A stretch of DNA of 64,000 nucleotides, taken from contig CM056558.1 in NCBI GenBank assembly GCA_029721515.1, positions 11,377,240 through 11,441,239 of the forward strand. The letters run 5' to 3'. This stretch comes from Synanceia verrucosa. Lineage: Eukaryota > Chordata > Actinopteri > Perciformes > Synanceiidae. Shown here piece by piece: positions 51,073-63,774 of this stretch. The position numbers and the translations under genes are program-made. Within the stretch, counting starts at the first letter, position 1. Each line of letters begins with the position of its first letter. The notes under the pieces are model-generated. The model was not told where the DNA came from, ran no database searches, and was given only the letters and a program-made list of their open reading frames with translations.

Positions 51073-51311
51073 GTGCTACCTATTGGATGGGATCTCTAAA
51101 GGAGCCTGGCTGAACCGCTCAAGCATTATATTTGCAGGGAACGACAAGTGGTCTGTGGATCCACGTGTGTCCATTGTGTCCAGCGTCGGAGACAAACATG
51201 AGTACAGCCTTCAGATACAGAAAGTGGACGTATCTGATGACGGCCAGTACACATGTTCCATTCAGAGTGAGCGCAACCCACGGCCAAAGCTCCTCAATCT
51301 AATTGTAAAAG
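51073..51311 (+). CDS. negr1: negr1 coding exon 2: Ig domain 1
   Basis: This is the second coding exon of negr1 and encodes residues 57-136 of the joined protein. The acceptor is a pyrimidine-rich tract ending CACTGTAG (AG at 51071-51072). The first base G completes Arg57, giving RCYLLDG. The Ig-domain marks are Cys58 and Cys118 (disulfide pair), Trp69 in GAWLNRS, an N-glycosylation sequon at Asn71, DKWSVDPRVSI at 81-91, and DDGQYTC at 112-118. GxSKGAWLNRSSIIFAG is specific to NEGR1 within the IgLON family. The donor GTATGAGT starts at 51312, leaving a lone G (phase 1), which suits the known start of exon 3 (Val-Pro-Pro). The length is 239 bp and there is no frameshift or stop, so the exon looks intact. 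The frame is open upstream to 50987, but those codons are intron. Confidence 0.96.
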
Positions 51312-54300
51312 GTATGAGTAGTCCATGTTGTTCTGTGCAGGTCCTTCTCTGACTATGTAGTATTAAATACTAATTGTAATGGTTTTCAGTTGTAATTGCT
51401 GCTGGATTACAGTTGTCTGCTTCTATATGTGGCATGCTCTCTGATTTTTATTGGAATGTTTAATATGTGGAAGAATATGCTTTTATTGCTGTCCTCGTCT
51501 GCCTTATTTTAATCTAACATTGTGTTAGTTGCTTATTACTTGGATCATTTAGCCCACAGACTATCCATAGCCAATCTAACAATAACTTGTGTTATCCATG
51601 TACCTATTGGTCACAGGTGTATCTGCCGCCATCTGTGCTGCAAAACAATGCCTGTCATTCTCTCGTTCTTGGGAGTAAGAACACAAGCTTGAGCTATTTT
51701 CCTTTTTGAAAAATAATAATCTTTTCAAGAGAGAACTTCTGTGGAGGCAAGCTGACATTGCAGGGCACATGTTGTGCCTGTGGGCTATGCAACACAAAGT
51801 AGAAACTTGTTCTTTTAAATGACTGGAGGCAGAATGTAGTTTTAATCAAGCCTCCATGGGTTTTGTCACAGCAGGTAACGAATAAGATGTGAGTTTTAAG
51901 CTTCTTAAATATGTTTGTTTTTTTTTTTTATTTGTGGGTATGCTGTGTGTGTGTCATTACTTTGGTGTTAGAGCTTTGAATTTCAGCCTTTAACATAGTA
52001 AAAGTGCTGTTGAGCTCTTGAGAGGCTGTTCAAATTAGGCTTTATTGCAAGACTCTCCATGTCTAACAAGGTCAGTAGGTGTATTTGTGTTTTATGGAAC
52101 ATTAAGAAGGCTGTTGTGGGCACAGTGAGCTAATTGATGACAGCATCTTAATTGTTGGGGTAATAGGGTGGAGGTTCAGTTTTTATACACATACCTCAGA
52201 CTGGCTATTAGTATCAAGAAAACAGCCTGATTGAAAATCCATCCTCCAAGTGCCATGTTCTTTTCTTTAATAGATTGATGGAAATATTTATGTTGTGCAC
52301 GGCCAGCTTTGCCGATGCTTGTGTTTAGGTTGAATATCAATGTTATCAGACAATCTGTATTCAAACTGTATTCACTGCCTACTGTTAGCACCTCTCTTGT
52401 ATCCCTGAGCAAATATCAGATGTATTTCAAGTGCAGATAATTATTTGCACTCTACTTATGAAACACAGGCAGCATGGCATTAATAGAAGAGTTAAGGGTT
52501 ATACACACTGCTTTTGTAAGTGTGAGCTGTGTGATATGTGAAATGTGTGAGTGAAAACAACTCTCCAGATGGTATTGCTGTTATGACATATGGAGTTATC
52601 TTAAGAAAAATATTTTAGGGGTGTGACCATGCATACAGTTTGTTCTGTTTGGTCTAAAACATTATACAAAGAGGTTGTTAAAAAAGAAAAGAGAGGTCCA
52701 ATCAGTTCACAAACAACCTGTGAGTTTGCAGATTTCATTGGGGATGAACAGGCTATCAAAATCAAATAATCATTTATCATCTCAGGTGTTCATACTTGAA
52801 CAATAACCCAGAAAGCAGTGTTCCCTCACCTTATTTTCTTATTCCATATTTTCTAAGCTGCTGGCTGTCATTTGTCAACATCCATTCAAAGCCCATCTTC
52901 TTGCATTATTTGCAAAACTGAGTGGATGTAGGGGTGGTGTTATGGTTTAGTGTGAGTGATTCATTGTGTTGGATTACTGGTGATAAGAATGAGCGAGGTG
53001 AGGTTCACAACCCTCTCTCATTTTCAGAGGGTCACAGAATTAAAATCCTCTGTAATGTGGAAGTATTCTGAACTAAGATGTTGTACATTTACCTGTTGTT
53101 TGTTGATATAGATGCACATCATCTCAGTGTTTATAATGCTATGAATGCATGCCACAACAGCCTTTGCAGTTGCAGCAACCGTCCCATAGCTGGTCACAGG
53201 GGCAATCTAATCAACTGCCAATGTGTCCATCAAATGCCTTAAGTCGTGTTTAAGTTTCCTCAAACACCTACATCACTATAACCATTATTAGAACCATATT
53301 ACATCAAACACAAATCTATCTGTGCGAACAACTTGTCAAAAGACAGGGTTATTTTTTCTGAGTTTTTACTTAGCTGATGTGAGGGTGCAAAGGACAGATG
53401 GATGTCGTAACATGTACGGATAGTAATAGTATGCAAATAAAATTGACTTGACTTGACTATGGGTCTTTGGGACTTGAAAACCTGTCAGCATCACTGGATG
53501 GATTGGTCAACAGAACTGGCTGTATGATGAACTGTCCATATCCACTTGCATGGCCAGCTGTCTGCCTCATTGTTCATCTGTCAAAACAGTGGTACTCTTT
53601 ACTGAAGTACAGTCCTCAGAGTGAGTGGACTTGGACTTAATGACATCCACACTGACGGTTAGCAGACCTAATGTCACTTTACGTCTGCCTCAGCGACATT
53701 TTAGAGGTGCACCGTGCCTTAAATGTGCGTGTGATAAACCATAGTCAGCTGCTTGGCAGGCAGTAATGGTCACTACAGGACCATCATGTTTTTGTAGATG
53801 TTGCCTTTCTGAAGTACATTCTGTAATGGGAATCTTACCAGGGGTGTTTTGGGTCATGGCAGCTCCTCACCACTAGCCATATGGCCATAATCATACCGAA
53901 GCAAATGTGCCAGCTGTCAGCTTTGTAATACGTTTTGTGATGCCCAGAATTCCTGATGGATGTGACCTGGGGCTAAGATTTGGCAACAGTCTGACCTACA
54001 AATACCAATTGTTGCACTACAGTTCACAAATGTAACATGTTGTTAATTTCAAGAAAGAAAAGAAAAAAAAATGTCATTTATACTCTTGAGTCAGGCGTTT
54101 TTTTTTGTTTTTTTTTTAACCCCAAAACAAGCTTTGTTTTAGAAATTTGTTTTGTAACACCTGACAAACAGTATATTCACAGCTACATAACACTTGAATC
54201 TTAAAGCCAGAGTAATAATTGGACAGTGATGACAGAAAATAAAAAAAATGAAAGTGACAACAAAAAGGGAATTAGTCACTGAGACAATGATTGGAAAACA

Positions 54301-54330
54301 AAATATATGAAAACAAAGCTGATCATAGAG
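51312..54330 (+). other. First part of negr1 intron 2
   Basis: It begins with donor GTATGAGT. No sequence encoding the expected exon 3 start (VPPKI and the first Ig2 cysteine) was found. AT-rich, with a 14-base T-rich run near 51918-51931. Confidence 0.55.
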
Positions 54331-54331
54331 T

Positions 54332-54421
<90 letters not shown>

Positions 54422-54424
54422 ATA
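54331..54424. repeat. Compound CA-TA microsatellite
   Basis: About 27 bp of CA repeats (54332-54358) run directly into about 65 bp of TA repeats, broken once by TTTA at 54407-54410. Such TA tracts can extrude cruciforms and are often length-variable. The overlapping frames of TH/IY repeats are artefacts. Confidence 0.97.
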
Positions 54425-57400
54425 CTTCTTACTTTCACTTTAAACTGCTATTAGCAAAACTTTACTGGGTTATGACTGTGATATCTAAATCTGCTACTGT
54501 GGAATCATCAGGCAAATGCGTCGCCAGTCATTGAGACAGAGCTGTGCATCCAAGTGTGAGCTGCAGGCAGGAAGTGTGTCGAAGTACAGATGGCTCACTC
54601 CAGCTGATAAATGCCTACGGTCTCTGACAGGGTTCTCAAGGTAGTTAAAAATTTGGTTCGTTATCATGTACGGATATATGTGTTGGTGTGACACCTCCAT
54701 AACTTCTTACCATATTGTACTTTTGTTTATCTGCTTTGTCAAAACACTATGTGTTGTGAATCATTACCTGTCACTGTGCGGCTCTTGTGTACACATGCTT
54801 AAGCCCACTCATGGAGAACAGAGGGATTTCTTTACAGATGAGATGTAGCAAGGGAGCTGCTCTGTCATGTTGCAGAGGCTTCTGGGAGCATGCTGTTTTT
54901 TCATCCGCTGAAAGGAAAGGGAAGGAAAAAAAACAGACACTTTAATCTGGGCTTTTCAGTCCAAGCATACCACATTTATTAATGCTGCAACATGAATGTT
55001 ACAGTTGAAGTAAAAGGATTTCATGGCATTGAATTTTTTGGGCACTTTCACTTTGCTAGACAGTGAGGAGAAACACAGAAAATGGGAGCTTGAAGAGATT
55101 ATTATATATGTATGTGGAAATATGCAATGGTTTTGACCCATTTCGGGTGCATGGTAGGGTCTTTGACCAGCTCATCCTGAGAGCAGTTATGCTTATCTGA
55201 AATATAAATCTGTGACAGCAGTGCCGGGTGGCTTTCTTGTGTTTGGTTATGTCAATGCAGTTCTTCCAACTCATATTTTATATTTTTACCAGCGTTTGGT
55301 AACGCTGCACAAAACCAAATCAGACTGGCCAAGTTGCCTATTTCTTTAATTTCAGATTCCTCCAGGAATGGGGACCAATGAAAATCTAGCATTTCCCACA
55401 GCTTGATTGAGGCGTGTTTAAGGCATTGACGCACTAGTTCTTTGGATCAAGCAGTTTTTGTTGCTACGCATACGTCAGAGGAAAGAGTGGTCTGACTGGT
55501 TGAAGCTTCATCCAGTAGCACACAGAGGCATTTGATAGACGCGGGTTAAGCCCGCCCTCTGAGAACTTGGTTTACATGTCAGCATGGCCAGACTACGCTC
55601 GCAGAGCTTTGTAGTCACGATACCCAGGCTAAGCGTTTGGAGCATAGACACAAAGAATAATGTTTGAAATACAAGTGTGGCACGGTAGCCGTCTTTTTTT
55701 TAGGGAAAGCCATCATTTCTATAACTGATGATGAAGATGTAGTTTATGTATTTTGGATCAGTGATGTCTGAGAGGTTTGGAAACCCATGGAAACTTTTAA
55801 ACTTTTATATGTGCCATTGTTCGAGTTACTTTCCAGGCATTTTTTTTTTATTTTATTTTGTCCTCTCTATATTAGCAAAAACTGTTTATCCATTAGGAAA
55901 TAGTCATTTATTTTGCCATTGGGACCACAAATATTTCTTCTCAATCACATCCCATGGGCTTCCCCTTACCTGAACATTGCAACAGTTTTACAGCAATAGG
56001 AGCTTCTGTGTATCGTCACACACACATAAACACATGAAAAACATGCCGCTGCATTAGAGGTGGCAGGAGGTTGGATACGTCTGTGCCTGCTCACTCATCT
56101 CACAGAATCATTTAATCTCTGCGTGACATTTATCCCCCTCAGAGACCTTGTGTCACCTCAACAAATTAGACATTTGCATTTGTGCCTACCCCCCGCACAG
56201 CCCCATTGCCATTAAACAGCGCTCAAGAGAAGTGGGAAAATTGTAGATTTCAAAATGCACTGTATTTTTTTGCTCGTCATTCTTGTTGAAAATTAAATTA
56301 ATCCGAAGCGTTACTTGCTGGTGGTGACAAATAAAATGATTGTGAGAGATAGTGTGATACACCAGCAAATACACAGTGATAATATACAACTAATATTATA
56401 TATATTACACATATATTTATTACTGTGTTGTTGCAGAATCACACCAATAACTTGGGGAGAAAAAAATGTTCATCACATAGCAAACGTGGAGTTCTACCAG
56501 TGCCTTAATGGGTCTCTCACATAATCTAAGCCAAAAGCAATAATCATCAGGGGCATCAGGGTCTGCTGAATTACAAAGAGAGTCCATGTTTTCCGCTCGG
56601 TACATTTGGCATAGGTAACTGCTGAGCAGTTAAACCTTTCCCTTAAATACTTGACTTAACAAGATTAAGCTAAGTGGGTACCCATTATGGAGTAAAACCA
56701 TGATATCAGTAGTGACATCACTGACAACCCTGTGAACTGTGACTCTTGGTCCACATCAGCCCGGCTCTGTTCTTCTTTGTTTTACTGCTGGCCTTCATCT
56801 ACACATCCTCAGCTTCATCATGCACACACTGACCTATTTACAGTCTACCCTGTCCATAATCTGATGTAGGATATAAAGGAATTAAAGATAGTTATCAGGC
56901 CCAACCCGCCCTGCTGCACATCACATGACTACCCTCCTCCTCCCTATCTGTTAATTAAGATTGCAGATGTGATAATGTGTTAAATATGCACAGCACCTCT
57001 CATCTAAGAATATCTCGACACAGTGGGGAGGGAGAAAGAGGAATACTTCCCTTCAGCAACGACCAGTACTGGTAATGTGTTTCAAGCTTTCATCACTGAC
57101 AACTCAAAACTGTATGCCAGGATGTAGCGCTTAATAATTCACTCAGAGGAGTCTTGCAGACATATTCTAGTCTGAATCAGTTTACATGAATATAAAGTGC
57201 ATGTTCCCAGCATGCATCTGCAAGCAAACCATCACAGGACGATGCACTGGAGATGAACTGAAGTATCTTTAAATGATTTTATGTAAGACTTCACAGATGC
57301 CATAGTGTGATGTAGTATTCCATAGAGTTAAGTGAGGTATAATCCTGTGTGTGATGAAAATGCGTTGGACATTAATATGGATCAGAGAGGATCCAAGGTG

Positions 57401-58464
57401 AAAACTCATCGCCTACACCAGAGTTAGTCAGTGTGGGAAGAGAAGAGAAATGGAGGGTTAAACCTTCAGGTTGTCGCTCCTCTCTTTGATGTCAGGACAG
57501 AGATAGAGTATAATTACAGAGTACAGCTTAATAAAGCCCAACAAATCATAGTTTATTCTTAATACACTTTGAGTGTGTCACTCTCATTAATTGCTAGGCA
57601 CATTTAAAATAGATTTAATTTTCTCCTGACCTCGGTGTGGAAATATACTCCTGTCAATGAGCTACACTTTAACAGGGCTCTCTGAATTAACCTGAAGAGT
57701 GAAACATTCTCATTGGTATTTCTCCCTCATTTACAACAGTGGATTCCTCTTGAGCGTTACCTATATCAATAATATAAAATGAAAGGATAATTCCAACCTT
57801 GCTCTACCTTGCTCTTTATTCAATTAAAATGAGATTGTACTATGTGAACATATTGGATGTAAACAATTTAAACAGTTTAATGTGAAGTCCTCTATATTTC
57901 ATTGAAATGTTGCAGGGCATTTCGTCAATAGTCTCTGTGACTCATCCATAGATGAAACTGAATGCTGCTATTAACCTGGCAGTTATATAATAGCCTATAG
58001 GGAAAAAAAAAACTGAAAACTGAATAAGTCACAACTGACTGGCCTTTTCAGTGAGGCAGACCCACCCACAGGTATGCAGACTTAATTCCTTAACACAGGT
58101 GTAAAGTGGTTATTGTAATTCAGTCAGAGATTTTTGGGTAAAATCTCCTCTAGCAAAAGACTACAGTATGTTTATGTCATAGAGTAATATGTAAAACAGT
58201 GTGGAGAGGAAGACATATATTTTGTAATCCTTTGATACATTGTTGAAAGACTCAGAAGCTCAACTTTGTTCAGATATATTATTATTTTGTTAGTTTGTCA
58301 TTTAGTGAATATATATAGCCTAGTGATATTCAAGTTATGGAGCTTTCACTGTAGTTTTCACTGATGTATACGCCGATGAGCATAAGGCAAACTGTCACTC
58401 CCCAGGGGAAGAGGAACCGGGAGCAGCCTGTGTCTGTTGATCATCGTCAGACTATTGTCTAGTA
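54425..58464 (+). other. negr1 intron 2, no gene seen
   Basis: AT-rich intron. Around 55395-55640 a stretch with GTCTGACTGGTTGAAGC and CCAGGCTAAGC resembles a dispersed fish repeat, but its ends could not be fixed. No exon was recognised. Confidence 0.4.
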
Positions 58465-58894
58465 CAGGGGTGTCAAACATATGGCCCGAGGCCAGAACCA
58501 GCCTGGCGAAGGGTCCAATCCGGCCCACTGGACGACTAGATGTCTTCCTACTTTTTCTTACTTACTTACTTACATCTTACTTTTTTCCTATTTTTTCTAT
58601 AAAATTACATCCAGGCTGTGACACAGCACTGTCACGTCAAGGTTTTCCAAGAGATTGTGAAGAAGAAGAAGAAGATAAACAAGAACATAGGTCAAAAACG
58701 ATGAATGATTTGTTAGCAGATTGAGAGGAAACTGCAAATGAACAGTCAGAAGTTTATCATCTCATTTGCGAAAGTTTTCAGAATAAAACATTTAGAGGTG
58801 TTATTTTTGTCAGGTTAATATGCAGTGGTTTAACTGGTTCAGCCCACATTGTGCTGAATGTGGCCCATCAATTAAAATGAGTTTGACACCCCTG
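58465..58894. mobile_element. Non-autonomous hAT element with perfect 14-bp ends
   Basis: CAGGGGTGTCAAAC and GTTTGACACCCCTG are perfect inverted repeats. The flanks are GTCTAGTA (58457-58464) and GTTTAGTA (58895-58902), an 8-bp target duplication with one change. Subterminal GGCCCGAGG, CCGGCCCAC and TGTGGCCCATCA motifs belong to a well-known vertebrate hAT-type repeat. CTTA and GAA tracts lie inside. There is no transposase. Confidence 0.92.
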
Positions 58895-59059
58895 GTTTAG
58901 TATGTCTACCATGATAAAGACCAAGCTACACAAAAATAAACTATTGAGTTGAAATAATAACAAGAATAAGAATAAATATTGATGACATCAAGTTCAACTT
59001 GAAATGTCAGGAGAGACCGGAGATGTTGTCACTGATAAAAAATGCATCTTGTGTAAAAT

Positions 59060-59140
59060 TAAGTAATAAGTAAAGTAACTAGATTAGTTTTTAAAGGAGT
59101 AATCAGATTACTTTTCCATGGTAACTGTGGCAACACTGTC
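59060..59140. mobile_element. Fragment of a dispersed repeat (AGTAATCAGATTACTTTT type)
   Basis: AAGTAACTAGATTAG, then GGAGTAATCAGATTACTTTTCC and GGCAACACTG, follows the pattern of a common fish repeat that ends in CAACACTG. Only a piece is present. Confidence 0.45.
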
Positions 59141-59289
59141 AAGGAGACATTTGGAAGCAATTCTTACCTTTAGTTTTCATCATTGCATTGGAGTAACAGG
59201 TATTAATGTGGTAATGGTAAAATGTAATCATCTGTCATGTTTGTCAGTGTTACAGTACACATGAGTATTGCACTGAAGCTTCATTTCAA

Positions 59290-59365
59290 GAAAATCGTGA
59301 ATGGAATCGCAATATCTGCCAGAAAAATTGCAATTCAATCTTTTCCTAAAATTGTTCAGCCCTAA
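59290..59365. mobile_element. Fragment of a hAT-like repeat end
   Basis: GAATCGCAATATCTGCCAG, AATTGCAATTCAATC and the end TTCAGCCCTAA resemble the right end of a fish hAT-type family with CAGCCCTA termini. No left end was found. Confidence 0.5.
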
Positions 59366-59402
59366 TAGCCCCTGACATTTAGTTAGCCACTAATCATTGT
59401 CA

Positions 59403-59404
<2 letters not shown>

Positions 59405-59442
<38 letters not shown>

Positions 59443-59446
59443 CGCA
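59405..59446. repeat. GT microsatellite ending in GCGTGCGCATGC
   Basis: About 34 bp of TG repeats are followed by GCGTGCGCATGCA. The alternating purine-pyrimidine run extends through the GC-rich end, so it could adopt Z-DNA. Confidence 0.93.
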
Positions 59447-60447
59447 TGCAATATTGCACGTGTACGCCTTTGTGCACATGTGAGTCTTCATCATGGAAAT
59501 GGCTGATATTAGCCGTGATTAATTAAAACGAGTAAGGACAAAGGTCAGCCACTCAGCTCTCACGTCTTCTCTAGAGAGGGAATAAATGCAGCAGGAGTAG
59601 AGGGGAACATTTTTGAGAATATTTGGACGCACAGAATAATCTATACAGGTAACACCACTTAACATAAAGGCAGACTGTCGCATTGTCCCCACTGCACTTT
59701 CATTCTACCATATTTCCTTTAACCAGGGTAGCTTAAAATGTTTGCTTCATCTCGGATTCTGAGTAATGCATTATGGAAAGCTTGATTGCTCTCTGCATGA
59801 CAATTTTGGACCTGCTTTACAAACTGTGAATAGCAGAGTGATGTTTTTGTACTCTTTGTACTTTGAAACGCATGTTTACAATTCCAATTGTACATCAAAA
59901 TGAGCTTCGGATTATAGTAATAGGGTTGTTCTAAAGCAGAAAACGTAGACGAAATCCTACTCCTGAGAATTCACTTGGACGCTGTCCCACTTCAATTATG
60001 CTTCCTTTGCCAACATATTCTCAACATGCCTGTACTTGTGGATAACAGATGAATGGGCAGGACATATTCATTCCTGTCGTCACTCACTGTTGTCATATTT
60101 AGTGAAACGCGGTAACCTGTCATGGTGGAGAATTGTGATAATAAGTCAAGTTAAAACACCAGTGGACCATCAGTATTACTCAAGTGCATAAACATCATAC
60201 TGTGAACCTTACCAGAGGCATAAAACACCGATCACGAAGACAATTTCATTTCCATCACTACAGCAACAATTAGGTAATTACGGAAACACTAGTGCTGGTG
60301 TAGTAGTAGTGGGTAGTAGTGGGAACCAGGCTAATGCCAAATTCACGCTAGAAAGTGGCAAGCTTGTTTCACTGTTTTCTGGCATTTCTGTTTTGTCCAA
60401 ACGCTTAATCAATCAATCACAAATTAATGAATAATTATTATTTGCAA
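59447..60447 (+). other. negr1 intron 2, no gene seen
   Basis: Ordinary intronic DNA with a short TAGTAG run near 60300-60320. Confidence 0.5.
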
Positions 60448-60650
60448 GGGGCGGCATGGTGGTGTAGTGGTTAGCACTGTCGCTTCACAGCAAGAAGGTA
60501 CTGGGTTAGAAGCCCGGCCTGGATGTGTGGAGTTTGCATGTTCTCCACATGTCTGCGTGGGTTGTCTCCAGGGTGTATCCTGCCTCTCGCTCTAAGACAG
60601 CTGGGATAGGCTCCAGCCCCCCCATGAGGATAAGGATGGTTTGATGGATT
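60448..60650 (+). mobile_element. V-SINE-like repeat with internal deletion
   Basis: The tRNA-like head is GGTGGTGTAGTGGTTAGCAC (box A) and GGGTTAGAAGCC (decayed box B). A core TGTGGAGTTTGCATGTTCTCC and GTCTGCGTGGGTT follow, then the tail CAGGGTGTATCCTGCC, CAGCTGGGATAGGCTCCAGC and GGATGGTTTGATGGATT. Between TCTCC and AGGGTG (about 60570) the middle of the usual family is missing. The 74-codon minus-strand frame is not a gene. Confidence 0.82.
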
Positions 60651-61621
60651 ATTTGTGGGCCACATCTTATGTAGGCCTATATTTTTTTCATCCATACATT
60701 TTCTATTTCAGTGTCATTAGGCTTTTTAAATGATGTCCAATATCTGCAATCATTAACCGCCCGCACAAATGGCTTAATTTTACTGGTCACTGTATGTTAC
60801 ACTGTATGTTAACTGAAGTGTGTAGGTGTTAGTTTTAATAATGTTTAAGTCAGTCAATCAACTAAAATCTGAACTGAATGATTTTTATCGACTTCTGGAC
60901 ATGTAGGCTGTTCTGGAAGCAAAACATAAAAGATGAGACAATCAAACTGAGTGTGTGAAAACAATCGAGTTTCAGACCAGTGGTGTTAGGCCATGGCTTT
61001 TCTGGTGCTAAACAGTTGGTTCTCAGAAGTGTAAATCACAACAGCCACATGGGTTCTCTCACTTCTATGTGGCTCCAAGCACGGTCCTCTAGACAGTGTT
61101 TATCATACAATACAACCTTCATCAGCAGTGGGATGACTGACTGTGAAACAGATTTACTGGGGTGACACATTGGCAGGCATCACAGGGATACACTGGCCTT
61201 AATTGGGCAGATAAATATCACAGGCTGCGCTCTCTGCCCTAAAGCACTGTTGCGTACCACATCCTGAACATGGACTGACCACGCGCAGTAGGGTGCTGCC
61301 TGCCTGTCTCATCCTTGAAATTCATCTGATGCCCAAAGTGCAATTAAAGAGCAGCAAGATTCAGTCAGCTTCCTTGACTTGGGTCCACTAGCGGAAGCCT
61401 TCCTGCTTCGTTAGAGAAACCAGTGATCAGTTTATTTATAGAGGAGGCCAGTATGGCAAAGGATGTATTATCAAAGACACAATAACAAGGCAAAGCAGAT
61501 AAGAGATTTTAAATGACCAATGATGTTCTGTATGAACATCATTTGAACAAAGCAGTGCTCTAGTGTAACACAATAAACAAGAACAGACATCTGTTTTCTG
61601 CAAAGTACAAGCTTAGGGTTT
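60651..61621 (+). other. negr1 intron 2, no gene seen
   Basis: No exon, RNA gene or repeat recognised. The octamer CACTGTATGTTA is directly repeated near 60788-60812. Confidence 0.45.
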
Positions 61622-62095
61622 TTAACTCTTTGAGTGCCAGTTGTTTTTTAAAACCGAAAGTGCCAGCATTTTTGCCCATTTTGAGTCATATTTCTAGACA
61701 CAGAATATTTTGTACCATGTCTCTGAAAACACAAAGTAGCTCAAATGAAAGAAGAAGCCCGCTATTTCATCATGAAAAAAAGTTGGGTTTTTTTGTTTTG
61801 TCTGAAGGAGAGTAGAAACCACTTTCACCAAAATCACCACTTTTTTGCAGAGTCCGTCCGTTTTGCTCTCTAAATGCGATCATCTCCACTTCTTGCTTTG
61901 ATCTCCAGGGCATATATTAACTCTTTATGTCCCAACTACAAATCACAGAATGTCCAAAATTACTCACAGGCTGCTTGAGACCGTGATCAGCGACCCGCTG
62001 CAGAAAAAGAACTTTGACGGCGAAAGCCATCAATGGCACTCAAGCATTGGATTTCGAATGATGGCAAAGGCTGTCAATGGCACTCAAAGAGTTAA
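61622..62095 (+). mobile_element. TTAA-ended palindromic family, copy 2 (complete)
   Basis: The ends TTAACTCTTTGAGTGCCA and TGGCACTCAAAGAGTTAA are perfect 18-bp inverted repeats, including TTAA at each edge. The 474-bp body aligns with copy 1 at 45633-46131 in the same orientation. TCAATGGCACTCAA is present twice near the right end, as in copy 1. The 61-codon frame inside shows no known domain. Confidence 0.9.
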
Positions 62096-63658
62096 AAATG
62101 AGCAATTTATTGAATAATCATGACTTTGGCCTTTTCAAAGCCCTCTGTGGGTACAAATTGCCCCCATATCACCTTTATGTTGTCCTCTCTGTCCATCCTG
62201 TTGGACGAATCATGAGGAAAAGTGGTGGATACAAGGCAGTATCCGAAAATATGGCAGCAGACACATACAAGTAACAATACACATACGGTATACACACACT
62301 GTCATCTCTAAGAATTAATTTCCCAGCCTTAAAATGCAAATGCAAGTTAATATATATGGAAGACACATCAAATGATTTATTTGCAGATACAAATGTCCTT
62401 AACAAGGTGGGGCTGGAATAGCAGTAATGTTTTTTTCAGATCTTGAATTTTGACACAGATTTTTTTTATAGATAATGACTACAATAGTGGCAAAAGCTTT
62501 TTGTTTAGCAAAGTCGTGAGCAAAGAGCCAGTAAAAAACAGATCTAGTCACCTGCTGAGCAGCACTCCTTCCTGGTACACATTCTATAAGCTGCCAACTG
62601 CTCTCTCCCCATTAATTACAATCCAGGTTCTAAAGTTTGACTTTTCGTGCTGCATCAAGGCTCCATGAGGGATGGAGACAGAGCTTTGTGCCCTCACATC
62701 AGATCATCCATCACCCACCCACACACACACACACACACAGAAACAGACATTGGTTGAGAGCTAAGATGTATAGACGATCACCCATAGCAATGGTCACTAT
62801 ATGGTCAGTTTGGTCACTATAGCTTCATTGGCTGACAGGCTTACTGTTTTATTTTGACTGACCCATGCAGAAGAATTTTGTTCATCATATGCAAGATGCT
62901 GAGGCTAAACGACACTGATTAGCATGACTAAATTAGAAACTATTTCAATAAGAGGGTGATAGCTTATCTTTGCATTACATGCCCAGTGCAGCTATCCCAT
63001 TGAAGATAAATTGCCTCTCACAAGGTATTTAAAAAGTTCATTTTCATCAATTGATTTCCCTTAATTCATGAATTCCCCAGAAGTGTATGAAATTGGTAAC
63101 AAGCTCTCCATAATCACGCTTTCTGCATCGTTAACTGCATTGGCAATTATTCATCATATGTAGTGGTTGTGACATTTGCGGAAGCATGTTATTTTTGCAC
63201 CATTAGGTCATGACAGGAATATTATCATAAACTAATGGTTAATTACAAGTTGAACAGAAATGGTGTTCATCGTTTCCTCGGATGTCTGCAAGGAGCAAAG
63301 CTTGTTTCCAGCATGTTTAACAGTGAAGCATTTTATTATTTTTATCATTCAGCCTTATCAACTCATATCTACCAAGATATCTACTTATGGCCACTTATTA
63401 TGACGAGTGCATATACAACAATAAAACAACTGACAACAGGTGCTAAGCAACCAAGGACATGGACATGATGGACATTGTTTCACTACTTGACTCTGGCAGC
63501 TTCTGCACATTGCAGGGGGACATTGTGAAGGCTTGAGTTAGAAATGTACAATGTTTAAATTTCTCTCTTCAAAAGCCATCATTGCCTCACCAGTACATCA
63601 TTGTCACCACAGTAGTGGGGTCATTTCTGTTTTAGCCAGAGAGAGGAATTCTGCTCTG

Positions 63659-63662
<4 letters not shown>
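62096..63662 (+). other. negr1 intron 2, no gene seen
   Basis: Contains a 20-bp CA tract at 62720-62739. No exon or mobile element was recognised. Confidence 0.5.

Positions 63663-63689
<27 letters not shown>
63663..63689. repeat. Poly(A) tract of 27 bases
   Basis: An uninterrupted run of 27 A. It could be the tail of an old retroposon, but the DNA before it shows no recognisable retroposon body. Confidence 0.95.
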
Positions 63690-63774
63690 GTGGGCCATAA
63701 TTTGAGAGTAGAGTATAACTTAAGGGTTACAGCTAAAGTAATGGACAGAGATTTTACTTTAAGAATTCATGCCA

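Noticed and set aside
53640..53710. Stretch translating to NVTL-like residues, considered as negr1 exon 3
   Set aside because: The expected surrounding residues (VPPKI upstream, TCLATGKPEP downstream) and matching splice phases are absent.
54139..54534. Frames of Ile-Tyr and Thr-His repeats on both strands
   Set aside because: They are translation of the CA-TA microsatellite.
55252..55434. 60-codon minus-strand frame with a protein-like look
   Set aside because: No family was recognised and it lies next to repeat-like DNA; the evidence is too weak to call a gene.
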